Shown: in pieces, positions 13,994-22,642 of the stretch
How positions within the stretch are numbered: the first letter of the stretch is position 1
How the letters are laid out: the number at the start of each line of letters is the position of its first letter
Assembly (NCBI GenBank): GCA_024275165.1
Contig: JAJRZQ010000007.1
Coordinates: forward strand, 1 to 30,193
DNA length: 30,193 nucleotides
Reading direction: 5' to 3'
Source of the DNA: a bacterium
GTDB lineage: Bacteria > SAR324 > XYD2-FULL-50-16
Translations under genes and position numbers: made by a program
The notes under the pieces: model-generated
The model's input: the letters and a program-made list of their open reading frames with translations, nothing else
The model's database searches: none
What the model was told of the DNA's origin: nothing

Positions 13994-16174
13994 CTAAAGG
14001 CACTTGCCGCAGGCAACCCCTCCAGAAGCGCAGGCAGAATCCGCCTTCGCCCGGTAATTGGCCAAAAGCACCTTTTTGCCCCAACGCTGGAGAAAGAAAA
14101 TCAAAGAGGCTAAAATAATCAAGGCCGCAAGAACCCAGGGCATAGAAGCTTCTTGGCGCTCATTAAAACGCAGAACTTGGTAAAAGAGGGTGGAGAAGCT
14201 CCAAGCTAAGCCGGTCATATAAACCACCGTAAACAGCGTCCAATAACCGCCCGACTCCCTGCGCAGGGTAGCCGTGGCGGCAACGCAGGGGGCATAGAGC
14301 AAAACCCACAATAAATAGGCAAAGGCCCCGGCCTGCCCATCGAAGTATTTTACCATCACCCCAAAGCTGCTGTGGTTGACTTGGAGTTGATCCGCCATTT
14401 GCTCTTGATCCCCGATTTGCTCTAAATCCATGCCCAGAGGATTTAAAAAATTACCCAAGGCGTGGACGACATCGCCCGGTAAAGCGACAAAAGCCCCGCC
14501 AATCTGCTCGGATACGGAGGCAGGAGGGGGCTGGGCAATGGCCTGGCCTCGCTCTAAACTGCTGTACATGGAATCTAGAGTGCCGATGATCGCCTCTTTG
14601 GCAAAGATGCCGCTAAAAATCCCCACTGTGGCGGGCCAATTTTCATCGGTTAGCCCCATTCCATAAAAAATCGGGGTAATGGAACGGCCTACACTCGCTA
14701 AAATGGAATTCTCGCTGTTTTTTGAGCCAAAACCGCCGTTGAGACTTACTGAATTTAAAAGGGTTAAGAGGGCGACGATCAGTACGATCAGGCGGCCCGC
14801 CTCCACCAAAAAACGCCTTAAGCGAATCCAGGTCGTGGTAAAAATAGAAAAAAGACTGGGAACCTGATAAGCGGGAAGCTCGATCAATAAAGGAGTCGGC
14901 TTGCCGAGGAAAATCAGTCGCTTTAAGATCAACCCCGTGCTCAATCCCACCACGATCCCGATAAAATAAAGTAAAAAAACGAGGTTTTGCCCCCCCTGGG
15001 GGAAAAAGGCGGCGGCGAACATGGCATACACGGGGAGCTTGGCCCCGCAGGACATGAAAGGCACCATGGCTAAGGTCATCTGCCGGTCTCGTTCTTCTTC
15101 TAAGGTGCGGGTGGATAAAAGGGCGGGAACAGAGCAGCCGAAGCCGACAATCATAGGAACCACAGCCTTCCCCGGCAAGCCCAAGCGCCGCACAAAGCGA
15201 TCCAGCAACACGGTGGCGCGAGCCATGTAACCGGAATCTTCCAACAAAGAAAGAGTCAAAAAAAGCAAGCCAATCGGGGGGATAAAGGTCAAGACCGTTT
15301 GCACCCCGCCCCCGATACCCTCGGCAAGAAGAATGCGCAGCCAAGTCTGACCTGTCGCCTCTTGAATCCAGCCGCCCAGCCCGTCGATCAACAAAGCCCC
15401 GGCAGTAGCGTCAATAAAGTCGATAAAGGGGGTGGAAAAATTGATGGAGATAAAAAAGACCATATACATGGCCAGAAAAAATAGAGGCAAACCAAAATAA
15501 CGATGGAGCAATACTTTATCTAAAGAGTCGCTCAAAGCTTGGCGGGCGGGGTGAACTTGGCAAAGAACCTCTTTCGCGGCGCGGCCCACCCATTCTAAGC
15601 GTTCCTCCGCTTGCATGACAGGGCTGCGAAGTGGCTTTTGGGGGGCGAAATCCGCGGCGCGCAAGGCCTCGGTCAATAAATCCTCCGAACCTTGCTTTTT
15701 CTTGGCCACCAAAGGAACCACGGGACAGCCTAAAATCAGGCTGAGGCGGTTGCAGTCGATCTCTAGACCGAGCTTTTCCAAGGTATCCATCATATTGAGC
15801 CCCACCACCACGGGCAGGCCCAATTCTAAAAGTTGGCTGGTCAAATAAAGACTGCGCTCTAGGTTGGAAGCGTCAACCACATTGATCACCACCCCGGGCT
15901 CGCCGCTCGTTAAATAATCCTTGGCGACCGCTTCATCAGGGGATTGGACAATGAGAGAGTACAGCCCGGGGAGATCGACCATTTCGACCTCCATCTGGCC
16001 GGCCAACACCCGACCGGTTTTTCGTTCTACCGTAACCCCGGGCCAATTCCCCACCTTTTGCCGAATCCCCGTCAAGAGATTAAAAAGTGTGGTCTTACCG
16101 CAATTGGGATTGCCGATGAGCCCGATGATCAACTCTTGCCGCTCGCTTTGATGTTTGACCTTCACTCGGTTCAT
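13994..16174 (-). CDS. feoB: Ferrous iron transporter B
   Basis: A 726-residue inner-membrane Fe(II) importer. The N-terminal G domain has G1 GNPNCGKTT (21-29), the switch region VGNWPGVTVE, G3 DLPG (67-70) and NMMD as G4. It is followed by the helical GDI-like domain and a membrane part with two Gate-type blocks (PMIVGFGCSVPALL and FGIFSGIFAKEAIIGTL-like). The C-terminus has a short Cys cluster (CASGGVACGKC). I chose the ATG at 16174, with AAGAGG upstream; it overlaps the feoA stop (ATGA), so feoA and feoB are coupled. No feoC is present. Confidence 0.96.
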   Translation of the reverse strand: MNRVKVKHQSERQELIIGLIGNPNCGKTTLFNLLTGIRQKVGNWPGVTVERKTGRVLAGQMEVEMVDLPGLYSLIVQSPDEAVAKDYLTSGEPGVVINVVDASNLERSLYLTSQLLELGLPVVVGLNMMDTLEKLGLEIDCNRLSLILGCPVVPLVAKKKQGSEDLLTEALRAADFAPQKPLRSPVMQAEERLEWVGRAAKEVLCQVHPARQALSDSLDKVLLHRYFGLPLFFLAMYMVFFISINFSTPFIDFIDATAGALLIDGLGGWIQEATGQTWLRILLAEGIGGGVQTVLTFIPPIGLLFLTLSLLEDSGYMARATVLLDRFVRRLGLPGKAVVPMIVGFGCSVPALLSTRTLEEERDRQMTLAMVPFMSCGAKLPVYAMFAAAFFPQGGQNLVFLLYFIGIVVGLSTGLILKRLIFLGKPTPLLIELPAYQVPSLFSIFTTTWIRLRRFLVEAGRLIVLIVALLTLLNSVSLNGGFGSKNSENSILASVGRSITPIFYGMGLTDENWPATVGIFSGIFAKEAIIGTLDSMYSSLERGQAIAQPPPASVSEQIGGAFVALPGDVVHALGNFLNPLGMDLEQIGDQEQMADQLQVNHSSFGVMVKYFDGQAGAFAYLLWVLLYAPCVAATATLRRESGGYWTLFTVVYMTGLAWSFSTLFYQVLRFNERQEASMPWVLAALIILASLIFFLQRWGKKVLLANYRAKADSACASGGVACGKCL

Positions 16175-16425
16175 AGAACCTCTTCCGCCACCCAAAGGCG
16201 AACCAAAATAAATTGAGCGATCTCTTGAGCTAAGGCGACTCGTTGCCCGCTACCTACAAAACCGACGATGAGGGGGCGGGAAGGCTCCTCGAGCAGGACT
16301 TCCAAAACTCGGCCCCGGCCAAAGCCCATTCCCCGTAAGCGTTCCAATAAAGCCGCTTCTGCCTGTAACTCTACGACTTGTACCCTTTGCGTGGGTTTTG
16401 CTTGAATTAAGGGGAAAGGCTGCAT
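16171..16425 (-). CDS. feoA: Ferrous iron transport protein A
   Basis: An 84-residue SH3-like cytoplasmic protein that partners FeoB. The family core is visible as LLERLRGMGFGRGRVLEVLL, then PLIVGFVGSGQRVALAQEIA and the closing strand FILVRLW. It is the first gene of the feoAB operon; its stop TGA overlaps the feoB ATG. The promoter and Fur-like site lie about 85 bases upstream. No clear ribosome-binding site precedes the ATG. Confidence 0.92.
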   Translation of the reverse strand: MQPFPLIQAKPTQRVQVVELQAEAALLERLRGMGFGRGRVLEVLLEEPSRPLIVGFVGSGQRVALAQEIAQFILVRLWVAEEVL

Positions 16426-16508
16426 ACAATTTTGTTGTTTTACGGAGCAGAGGAACCTTTTAAAAAAAGCCCTCCCATGGACTTCTTCCCTCTTTCAGGA
16501 ACATTTTT

Positions 16509-16537
16509 AGTATAGACAATATTATGAATTTCATCAA
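16509..16537 (-). promoter_or_regulatory. feoAB promoter with overlapping Fur-like box
   Basis: On the minus strand TTGATG (-35) and TATACT (-10) are separated by exactly 17 bases. Overlapping the -35 and spacer is TGATGAAATTCATAA (16522-16536), a 7-1-7 inverted repeat with one mismatch that resembles the TGATAATnATTATCA Fur consensus. Iron-loaded Fur bound here would block transcription of feoAB, as is usual for Feo operons. The sites are read from sequence; binding is inferred. Confidence 0.6.
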
Positions 16538-16607
16538 TGCGAATTATTGGTTAAAGACCGGAACCACCATGTAAAAGCATGCGTTGAGCAAACTCCCAAG
16601 GAACACA

Positions 16608-18101
16608 ATGAAAGGCATGATCTTAGCTTTAGACCAGGGCACCAGTAGTTCACGCAGTCTGTTAATCCGGCGCTCGCAAGGTATCCTCAGCTCTGCCGTT
16701 CAGCCCTTAACCTGTACCTATCCCCATCCCGGGTGGGTGGAACAAGACCCCGAAGAGATATGGCAAAGCCAAAAAACCAGCATGGAGCAGGCCCTGGCTC
16801 AGGGCAAAACCAAGCTGAGCGAGGTGGCGGCCATCGGCATTACCAACCAACGAGAAACAACCCTCGCCTGGAACAAAGAAACCGGTGAGCCCCTAGGCCC
16901 GGCTATCGTTTGGCAATGCCGCCGCACGGCTGAGTTTTGTGAAGAAGCGAAAGCACAAGGATGGGGAGAAAAGGTAAAAGAAAAAACCGGATTGGTTTTA
17001 GACCCTTATTTTTCCGGAACCAAGATGGCTTGGATCTTACAACACAACCGCGCAGCCAAAAAGTTGGCCGACTGCGGCAAACTCGCCTTGGGAACCGTCG
17101 ATAGCTGGCTCATCTACCGCTTGAGCGGCAACCGGGCCCACCGCACCGATGCCTCGAACGCTTCTAGAACCTTGCTTTACAACCTACAAACAGGCACCTG
17201 GGATGAAGAACTGGCAAACTGGTTGGGCATCCCTCTCGAGGCCTTGCCGAGCATCCAAGACAGTTCAGGGGAATTTGCCCGCTTAGATCGCGGCTTATGG
17301 GGGGCAGACACCCCCATTACCGGGGTCGCGGGGGATCAACAAGCCTCTTTGTTTGGTCAGGCCTGCTTTGCCCCAGGGGACGCGAAAAGCACCTATGGCA
17401 CGGGTTGCTTTCTCTTAGTCAATACCGGAAACAGCCTAGCCCCCGCGAAAAACGGCTTGATCAACACAGTTGCCTGGCAACTGCAAGGAAAACGGACCTA
17501 TGCCTTGGAAGGCTCCATCTTTATGGCCGGAGCTTTGATTCAATGGCTTCGGGACCAATTGGGACTCTTTAGCGACGCTACACAAACCGCAGCCATGGCG
17601 GCCTCCCTTAAAGATAACGGGGGAGTATACCTAGTGCCGGCCTTTGTCGGCCTGGGGGCGCCCCACTGGGACCCCTACGCAAGGGGAACCATCTGCGGAT
17701 TGACTCGCGACAGCAATAAAAATCATCTGGCGCGGGCCGGCTTAGAAGCCATTGCCTTTCAAGCGGCAGACCTCCTTGAAGCGATGCGGCAAGAAACGGG
17801 ATTCGCCATTCAAACCCTGAAAATCGACGGTGGGGCCTCGGCCAACCCTTTTTTATGTCAATTCCAAGCAGACATTGCCCAGGTACAAATAGACCGTTCG
17901 AAAAACTCAGAAGCCACCGCCATGGGGGCCGCCTTTCTCGCCGGGCTGGCAGTCGGCCTTTGGAAAAACCAAGCAGAGATTCAAGCGACATGGCAAAGAG
18001 ATTGCCGCTTTGAGCCGGAAATCTCAGCCACCCAAGCCTTACGGCAAAGACAGGGATGGCTCAAGGCCCTAGAACGATCCAAGGGGTGGGCGAAGCCTTA
18101 A
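16608..18101 (+). CDS. glpK: Glycerol kinase
   Basis: A 497-residue FGGY kinase that phosphorylates glycerol to sn-glycerol 3-phosphate in the cytoplasm. Motifs: ALDQGTSSSR at the N-terminus (phosphate loop), ITNQRETTLAWNKETGEPLG, AIVWQCRRT, DASNASRTLLYN, GVAGDQQASLFGQ, TYGTGCFLLVNTG and GLGAPHWDPYARG with DGGASANPFLCQFQADI near the C-terminus. Length is standard. I use the ATG at 16608, with AAGGAA upstream, not the in-frame TTG at 16584. No glpF, glpD or regulator is adjacent; the 3' end overlaps the convergent pirin gene by four bases. Confidence 0.96.
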   Translation: MKGMILALDQGTSSSRSLLIRRSQGILSSAVQPLTCTYPHPGWVEQDPEEIWQSQKTSMEQALAQGKTKLSEVAAIGITNQRETTLAWNKETGEPLGPAIVWQCRRTAEFCEEAKAQGWGEKVKEKTGLVLDPYFSGTKMAWILQHNRAAKKLADCGKLALGTVDSWLIYRLSGNRAHRTDASNASRTLLYNLQTGTWDEELANWLGIPLEALPSIQDSSGEFARLDRGLWGADTPITGVAGDQQASLFGQACFAPGDAKSTYGTGCFLLVNTGNSLAPAKNGLINTVAWQLQGKRTYALEGSIFMAGALIQWLRDQLGLFSDATQTAAMAASLKDNGGVYLVPAFVGLGAPHWDPYARGTICGLTRDSNKNHLARAGLEAIAFQAADLLEAMRQETGFAIQTLKIDGGASANPFLCQFQADIAQVQIDRSKNSEATAMGAAFLAGLAVGLWKNQAEIQATWQRDCRFEPEISATQALRQRQGWLKALERSKGWAKP

Positions 18102-18976
18102 TCCACCCGGGGCTCGATCCGGCCCATTTTGCCCTGCCGGAAGTCTTGGAGGGCTTTCAGAATCTGCAACTCGCTATTCATGACAAAGGGGCCGTGACGG
18201 AAAATCGGCTCGCCCAAAGGCCGACCCGCGAGCCAGAGAAACTCTAAACTCTCTGCTCCTAGGTTGTAGATGGAAACACTCTCCCCTTCTTCAGCAAAAG
18301 CGACCCAATTGGGGGCTTGGACAACCCTTTTTTCCCTTCCAAAAGCCCCTTCCCCGCAAAAAAGATAAAGCCCTAGGCCTAAGCCTTCCGCAATGGATTC
18401 GTGGATTTCTGCGCCTGTTTCCAAGTGATAATGACGGTATTCAATGCTCGTCTCGGGATGGGCCGGGCCTTGGATTTCATCATAGTTCCCCGCGATGATG
18501 TTGACCCAACCCCGTTCCAACTGCTTTTTAGGGATCTTGGCGGAGGGAATCTCGTGATAGGCAGGAGGAACCATTTTACTTTTTGCCTGAAGGTTGATCC
18601 AAAGCTGAAACCCCTCCAGCCAGCCCCCTTGCCGGAGCAAGTCCGGATGAGGCAACTCAGAATGCACCACCCCGGAACCCGCCGTCATCCATTGCGCGTC
18701 GCCCGGACCGATGACCGCTTCATGCCCCCCTGAATCGCGATGGATCATCTGCCCTTGCAGCAAATAGGTAATGGCTTCAAAGCCGCGATGGGGATGATCG
18801 GGGGCACCTAACGCCTCACCGGGCTTCCAGCAGACCGGCCCTAAGTGATCGAGCAGTAAAAAAGGATCCCACTCACGAAAACCAGGAACCGGAAAGGGGC
18901 GAGTAACGGGAAACCCACCCCCCTCAAAGGTTTGCTCGCAAGTCTGGATTTGCCGGCAACTTCGTTCAACGCTCAC
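18098..18976 (-). CDS. Pirin family protein
   Basis: A 292-residue bicupin of the pirin family. The N-terminal cupin keeps the metal ligands His61 and His63 (PDHPHRGFEAITYLLQG) and His105 and Glu107 (GSGVVHSELPH), plus the DPFLLLDHLGP and GGWLEGFQLWINL blocks. Bacterial pirins are iron-binding, some act as quercetinases, and the physiological role here is unknown. The start is GTG at 18976 with GAGG five bases upstream. It is convergent with glpK and transcribed alone. Confidence 0.93.
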   Translation of the reverse strand: MSVERSCRQIQTCEQTFEGGGFPVTRPFPVPGFREWDPFLLLDHLGPVCWKPGEALGAPDHPHRGFEAITYLLQGQMIHRDSGGHEAVIGPGDAQWMTAGSGVVHSELPHPDLLRQGGWLEGFQLWINLQAKSKMVPPAYHEIPSAKIPKKQLERGWVNIIAGNYDEIQGPAHPETSIEYRHYHLETGAEIHESIAEGLGLGLYLFCGEGAFGREKRVVQAPNWVAFAEEGESVSIYNLGAESLEFLWLAGRPLGEPIFRHGPFVMNSELQILKALQDFRQGKMGRIEPRVD

Positions 18977-19268
18977 TAAGACCTCGGACAGTTTAAAGGC
19001 TTCACCAACCCCTTAAAGTTACACTCAGAAACTTACTGGACTGCAAAAAAAGTAAAACAAATAAAGCCTCTAGGAATTTCTCATTCAACAAAAAATGCTG
19101 GAAAACGGTGCAAAACTTTTAAAAGCCTATAAAAAAGAGAAATAGTACCTTTTTATTTGTTTTTATTGATTTTTTAAACCCATCAAGAATGAAGGCAGAG
19201 CAAAGTTGATTTTTTTCCAACAGCTTTTCAACAGAAAATCGACCCCTTGTAGAGGCTTGATTAGAGCC
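18977..19268. other. AT-rich intergenic region
   Basis: About 290 bases between the pirin gene start and the stop of the next leftward gene. It is strongly AT-rich with several A and T runs and must contain the pirin promoter and possibly the terminator of the gene to the right. I see no ORF, RNA or clear hairpin with a T tract. Confidence 0.4.
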
Positions 19269-19763
19269 TTATTCTCGTGGATTAAAGGAAAAACCCGGCT
19301 TGAGAGCTGCCATAATGTTGACCAGCCAGCGGCGTACGCCCATCGGAATTTCTCGATTTTTCCTCACCTCGGAAAAACGATCATAGTAATCTTTTTTATA
19401 GCTAATCACAACGCCGTCTCGATAAGTAAAGGCAACACTAAATTCCAACACCTGAAAGGGCTGGTTTAAGGACTCGCGTTTTTTGATGACCAGCAAAAAA
19501 GCATCGTTTACTGGAGGAGTGATTTTATCTTCCGGCTTCATGCTGAAATCATAAATCGTATATTGACTACGATCTAGTTCAGCAGAAACCTCAAGCAGAG
19601 AAGTAGAAACCCCACAAACCACCTTAGGAAGCGGATAGCGGCAATTTTTTGCCCTAAAGGTTTCGTATTCCAAATAGGGATTGAAATTGTCAATCACACC
19701 GGCCCTGGCGCTGAGCCAGGGCAAAAGCAACAATAAAAAAACAAGGACAAAGCTCTTTTTCAT
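19269..19763 (-). CDS. Secreted hypothetical protein
   Basis: A 164-residue protein with a classical signal peptide (MKKSFVLVFLLLLLPWLSAR, cleavage probably after ARA). The mature part is strand-rich with two Cys (NCRYPLPKVVCG), which could pair, and a basic C-terminus. No family is recognised. It follows an intrinsic terminator, so it is probably expressed separately from the haem lipoprotein upstream. Confidence 0.7.
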   Translation of the reverse strand: MKKSFVLVFLLLLLPWLSARAGVIDNFNPYLEYETFRAKNCRYPLPKVVCGVSTSLLEVSAELDRSQYTIYDFSMKPEDKITPPVNDAFLLVIKKRESLNQPFQVLEFSVAFTYRDGVVISYKKDYYDRFSEVRKNREIPMGVRRWLVNIMAALKPGFSFNPRE

Positions 19764-19801
19764 AGCCCTATTCTAAGAAGGGGCAAGGCCTTACAGCAAG
19801 C

Positions 19802-19835
19802 AAAAAAAAAGGGCTGAGTCGCCCCAGCCCTTTTT
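19802..19835 (-). terminator. Bidirectional intrinsic terminator
   Basis: A 6-bp stem GGGCTG/CAGCCC (19811-19816 with 19825-19830) is flanked by an A9 run on the left and a T5 run on the right, so it has a T tract in both directions. It follows the haem lipoprotein gene (stop at 19854) and precedes the secreted protein gene. Confidence 0.75.
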
Positions 19836-19853
19836 CATCCCGCAAACCTCGGT

Positions 19854-20477
19854 TTAATCGTCCCCGCCACCAGACCACTTGTTCCCGTGACATTTGAAAC
19901 AAGAGGGCGCGTTGACTCCGCCGGTCAGGTCCGCCCCGTGACAAGCATCGCAATAGCCAATCGGGGTTTTGAGTTCCGGCGCATGGAGGTAGCCGTCTTT
20001 ATTCTTGGTATGGGTCGCTGGTCGACCGCCTGCGCCTGTCCATAAGGCATCATGGCACTTATAACAAGAAGAGGGGGCAATGCTTCCCCCTTGCAGGCCC
20101 GCCCCGTGGCAACCGACACAAGAAGTTGAGGCAGTCAAGCGGTCCGGGTGGTGCATGACCCCGAGATTGCTCCAGCTATGGGTACTCGGAACCCCGGTGG
20201 AGCCGTCCCATAAAGCTTCATGGCATTGGAGGCAAGAAGGGCCCACAGCCCCGGTTAAATCCACCCCATGGCAACCGCTATAGTTGCACGAACCCGCAGG
20301 CTGGTATAGATTATCGCCATGCATGATGTTTTTTACATTCTTAATATGCACCGCTACATCCTGCTGCCCACCGGTACTGGTCGGGGTCGTACTCGGGGGG
20401 TCTTGTTGGGTTAAGTCCTTACACCCTACAAGCGTCAACAATCCACATATAATAAACAACCCAACTACTTTCTTCAT
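19854..20477 (-). CDS. Multihaem c-type cytochrome lipoprotein
   Basis: A 207-residue predicted lipoprotein with lipobox LVGC (Cys19). It has five CXXCH haem sites (CLQCH 82, CVGCH 120, CYKCH 138, CDACH 176, CFKCH 193) and one CX4CH variant (CNYSGCH, 64-70), so up to six haems. It is built of three two-haem repeats of about 55 residues, each with CHG-x-x-LxGG, a CxxCH, a Trp and a T/STH. It probably passes electrons at the membrane surface or in the periplasm. I chose the ATG at 20477, with GGAGG six bases upstream. The family is unassigned. Confidence 0.85.
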   Translation of the reverse strand: MKKVVGLFIICGLLTLVGCKDLTQQDPPSTTPTSTGGQQDVAVHIKNVKNIMHGDNLYQPAGSCNYSGCHGVDLTGAVGPSCLQCHEALWDGSTGVPSTHSWSNLGVMHHPDRLTASTSCVGCHGAGLQGGSIAPSSCYKCHDALWTGAGGRPATHTKNKDGYLHAPELKTPIGYCDACHGADLTGGVNAPSCFKCHGNKWSGGGDD

Positions 20478-20605
20478 CCACTTCCTCCGTTCTTTGCGCT
20501 TATTATACAAAGAAACAATTTAGAGATGCAACTTTATGAAGAAGATTTCATCGGCAAACCCCCACCCAGGGGCTTTTTTCGACCATAGCGCTAGGGGGGC
20601 GAACC

Positions 20606-21877
20606 TTAAGCCGCTAATTTCAAGGGATAGCGGTATACGGAAAAAAGAATTTCCCACAAAATAAACCCCAATCCAGCCCAGGCAACCCCCAAAACAGGCA
20701 AAAAGAAGGTTCCCCGCAAAAGCAGAGAAGCGAAAATAAGCAAAATTAATCCATTTAAGGCTTTGGCGAATCTAAATTGAACTTCATCGGATAAAAGATC
20801 CCCCAGCATGGGGATATCGACCCGACCGATTAACCCGGAAAACCGATGAAACCAGACCAGAAAAGGCACGATCTTAAACAACATGCCGCAAGTGATATTT
20901 ACCATCGCGCCCCCCAAAAAAAGCAAAAGGACGATAAACCCAAAGGCGGAATCGAATTGGGGAACCCAAAGCCCCCCTGCCGTAAGGGTAAACAAAGCGA
21001 TGTAAAAAAGTCCCCATTGCCACAGCCACACCGTTGGGTCCGGCTTTTTACGCCTTCTCTGCCCCAAGAGCCCCCACATGGTCACCACATAATTCCCTAG
21101 CCCAAAAAGCCCAAAGGAGCTGGCGGCCAACTTCCAGCCCCAAGGCAAGTTGAATAAAATACTTATCGGAAGTAAAAACAAAGTGATATAAATATGAAGT
21201 AGAATCCGCTCCGCGCGCGGCCCCTGGAGCCCCGGGGTTACATAGAACATAGGAAGGATATGGAAGCTTACCCCAATCAGCAGCAAACCGACCCAACCAC
21301 CAAGACCAAATAAAATATGTAAAGCTCGGGTTTGCTCCCTCTCCCAGGGAAGTTGCCACCAAGAGGCATATTCCCCCAGCATGGCCAACCCCAGCAAGAC
21401 CACCAGGGCCAGGCAGACTATCGATGCCCGCATGGCGCTCAAGGTGGGGCGACCTCCTCGCATCCAAAAAAGCGTCTTCCCCATCTGCGACAAAAAAAGT
21501 AAAAACCCCAACCCCAAAGCCGCCATGGGCCAAGGCAACAACTGACTGTAAGGAAAAAACAAAAATACGATCAAGCCGACAAGACCAAACAAAATGAAGG
21601 TATGCACCCAACGGGAAAGCTCTAAAAAAGGAACCTCGCCCCCCACCATGACGGGGATCATCTGATAAAAAGCCCCGATCATGATCATCGCGAGCCAACC
21701 GAGAGTAAAAAGATGGGTAAAGGCCACGGTGGAAAGATTGATGTACGACTCAAATAAATCCCCGCCCTGCCAAGCTAAAAGCAGACCTAAAAGAATCCAG
21801 AACAAGGGCGCGGTGAGGAAAAAACGAAAGGGGATATCTTGAGGGGGGGCTTGATCCAGGCTCAATCCTTGGTACAT
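20606..21877 (-). CDS. Twelve-TM membrane protein, NnrS-like / haem-copper-oxidase-like
   Basis: A 423-residue integral membrane protein with about 12 hydrophobic helices. Conserved-looking His lie inside helices: FTHLFTLGWLAMIMIGAFYQ, ALHILFGLGGWVGLLLIGVS followed by FHILPMFY, and VWFHRF, a pattern shared by NnrS-type proteins and by subunit I relatives that ligate haem. Its ATG overlaps the stop of the DUF2249 gene (TAATG), which in turn overlaps the hemerythrin gene. This operon context points to nitric-oxide or nitrosative-stress handling. Exact family not certain. Confidence 0.75.
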   Translation of the reverse strand: MYQGLSLDQAPPQDIPFRFFLTAPLFWILLGLLLAWQGGDLFESYINLSTVAFTHLFTLGWLAMIMIGAFYQMIPVMVGGEVPFLELSRWVHTFILFGLVGLIVFLFFPYSQLLPWPMAALGLGFLLFLSQMGKTLFWMRGGRPTLSAMRASIVCLALVVLLGLAMLGEYASWWQLPWEREQTRALHILFGLGGWVGLLLIGVSFHILPMFYVTPGLQGPRAERILLHIYITLFLLPISILFNLPWGWKLAASSFGLFGLGNYVVTMWGLLGQRRRKKPDPTVWLWQWGLFYIALFTLTAGGLWVPQFDSAFGFIVLLLFLGGAMVNITCGMLFKIVPFLVWFHRFSGLIGRVDIPMLGDLLSDEVQFRFAKALNGLILLIFASLLLRGTFFLPVLGVAWAGLGFILWEILFSVYRYPLKLAA

Positions 21878-22101
21878 TATGGATCCTCTTTAAGCCAGAT
21901 CCAAACTTCAACATGGCTACCCTTTTCTTCTACGCGGTAGGCCATTCCGCGCGCTATCAATTTAGCAAATAAAGGCGTGGGCCGCATGCGGTGCAACATC
22001 TGAATCTGTTGCCCCCGGCGCAAACGAGAAACGGCCTTCAACACCTTGATCATTGGCTCGGGAGGCTCTAGCAAGCGGCAGTCGAGGGTGAGGGTTTCCA
22101 T
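21877..22101 (-). CDS. DUF2249 protein (TusA-like fold)
   Basis: A 74-residue protein with the family pattern LDCRLLEPPEPMIKVLKAVS, a central RGQQIQMLHRMRPTPLFAKL and a C-terminal strand. DUF2249 proteins resemble TusA and usually accompany hemerythrins and NO-related genes. It overlaps the hemerythrin stop (TGATG) and the next start (TAATG), so the three genes are translationally coupled. Confidence 0.88.
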   Translation of the reverse strand: METLTLDCRLLEPPEPMIKVLKAVSRLRRGQQIQMLHRMRPTPLFAKLIARGMAYRVEEKGSHVEVWIWLKEDP

Positions 22102-22544
22102 CAGCGCGGGTAATTTTTCAACTCTTCAATCAACTTCTCCCGCTGAGGGGCCAACACCTGATCCATCATGGGATAAAGCATATTTTCTTCTTTCAGGTTA
22201 TGCTGCTGCATTAAAATCATCAAGGTTTCACCAACCCTAGCCAACTGGGTTAGGTCCCCCTCATGGAAGGCTGTTTCCATCCGCTGAAGTAGGGCCTTCA
22301 TCTGCTCGTGTTCCATTCGCATCACCTGGGTCGGGCCACCCTGGGAGCCCGTAGCCGCTTCAAAGGCGGGGAAAAGAAGGGTCTCTTCAATTTCAAAATG
22401 GCGGCGGTTAAGGTGAATGCATTTTTCAACCGGTTCTTTCGCCGCATCCAACCGACCCTTTAAAGCCGCTACTTCCGCTTCGGCGAAAGCTTGATCACAT
22501 TCTTGATGTTCTTGATGTAATTGTTGAACAAAGGAAGTTGTCAT
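22101..22544 (-). CDS. Hemerythrin-like (HHE) domain protein
   Basis: A 147-residue four-helix di-iron protein. His and Glu ligands are placed as in the HHE family: HQEHQECD near residue 11, HLNRRHFEIEETLLFPAF in the middle, MEHEQM near residue 107 and QQHNLKEENMLYP near 140. Such proteins bind O2 or NO or help repair Fe-S clusters. It is the first gene of the operon with DUF2249 and the NnrS-like protein; the operon promoter must lie right of 22544. Confidence 0.92.
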   Translation of the reverse strand: MTTSFVQQLHQEHQECDQAFAEAEVAALKGRLDAAKEPVEKCIHLNRRHFEIEETLLFPAFEAATGSQGGPTQVMRMEHEQMKALLQRMETAFHEGDLTQLARVGETLMILMQQHNLKEENMLYPMMDQVLAPQREKLIEELKNYPR

Positions 22545-22642
22545 TTTTAACTATCTCCGTTGATTGGTTTAAATCTATCACAAAAAAAAATAATCTTTAA
22601 CCAGAAAAATAAATTTACCGCTTAGCCCCTGGAAGAAATCGC

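Noticed and set aside
14643-15344. A 233-codon open frame inside feoB
   Set aside because: It is an out-of-frame shadow of feoB on the same strand, with no motif of its own.
16575-16607. TTG start of glpK at 16584
   Set aside because: The ATG at 16608 has AAGGAA upstream and matches the usual GlpK N-terminus.
20556-20580. CCCC-ACCCA-GGGG hairpin with T6 as a terminator of the NnrS-like gene
   Set aside because: The T run lies on the plus strand while the gene runs leftward; the stem is weak.
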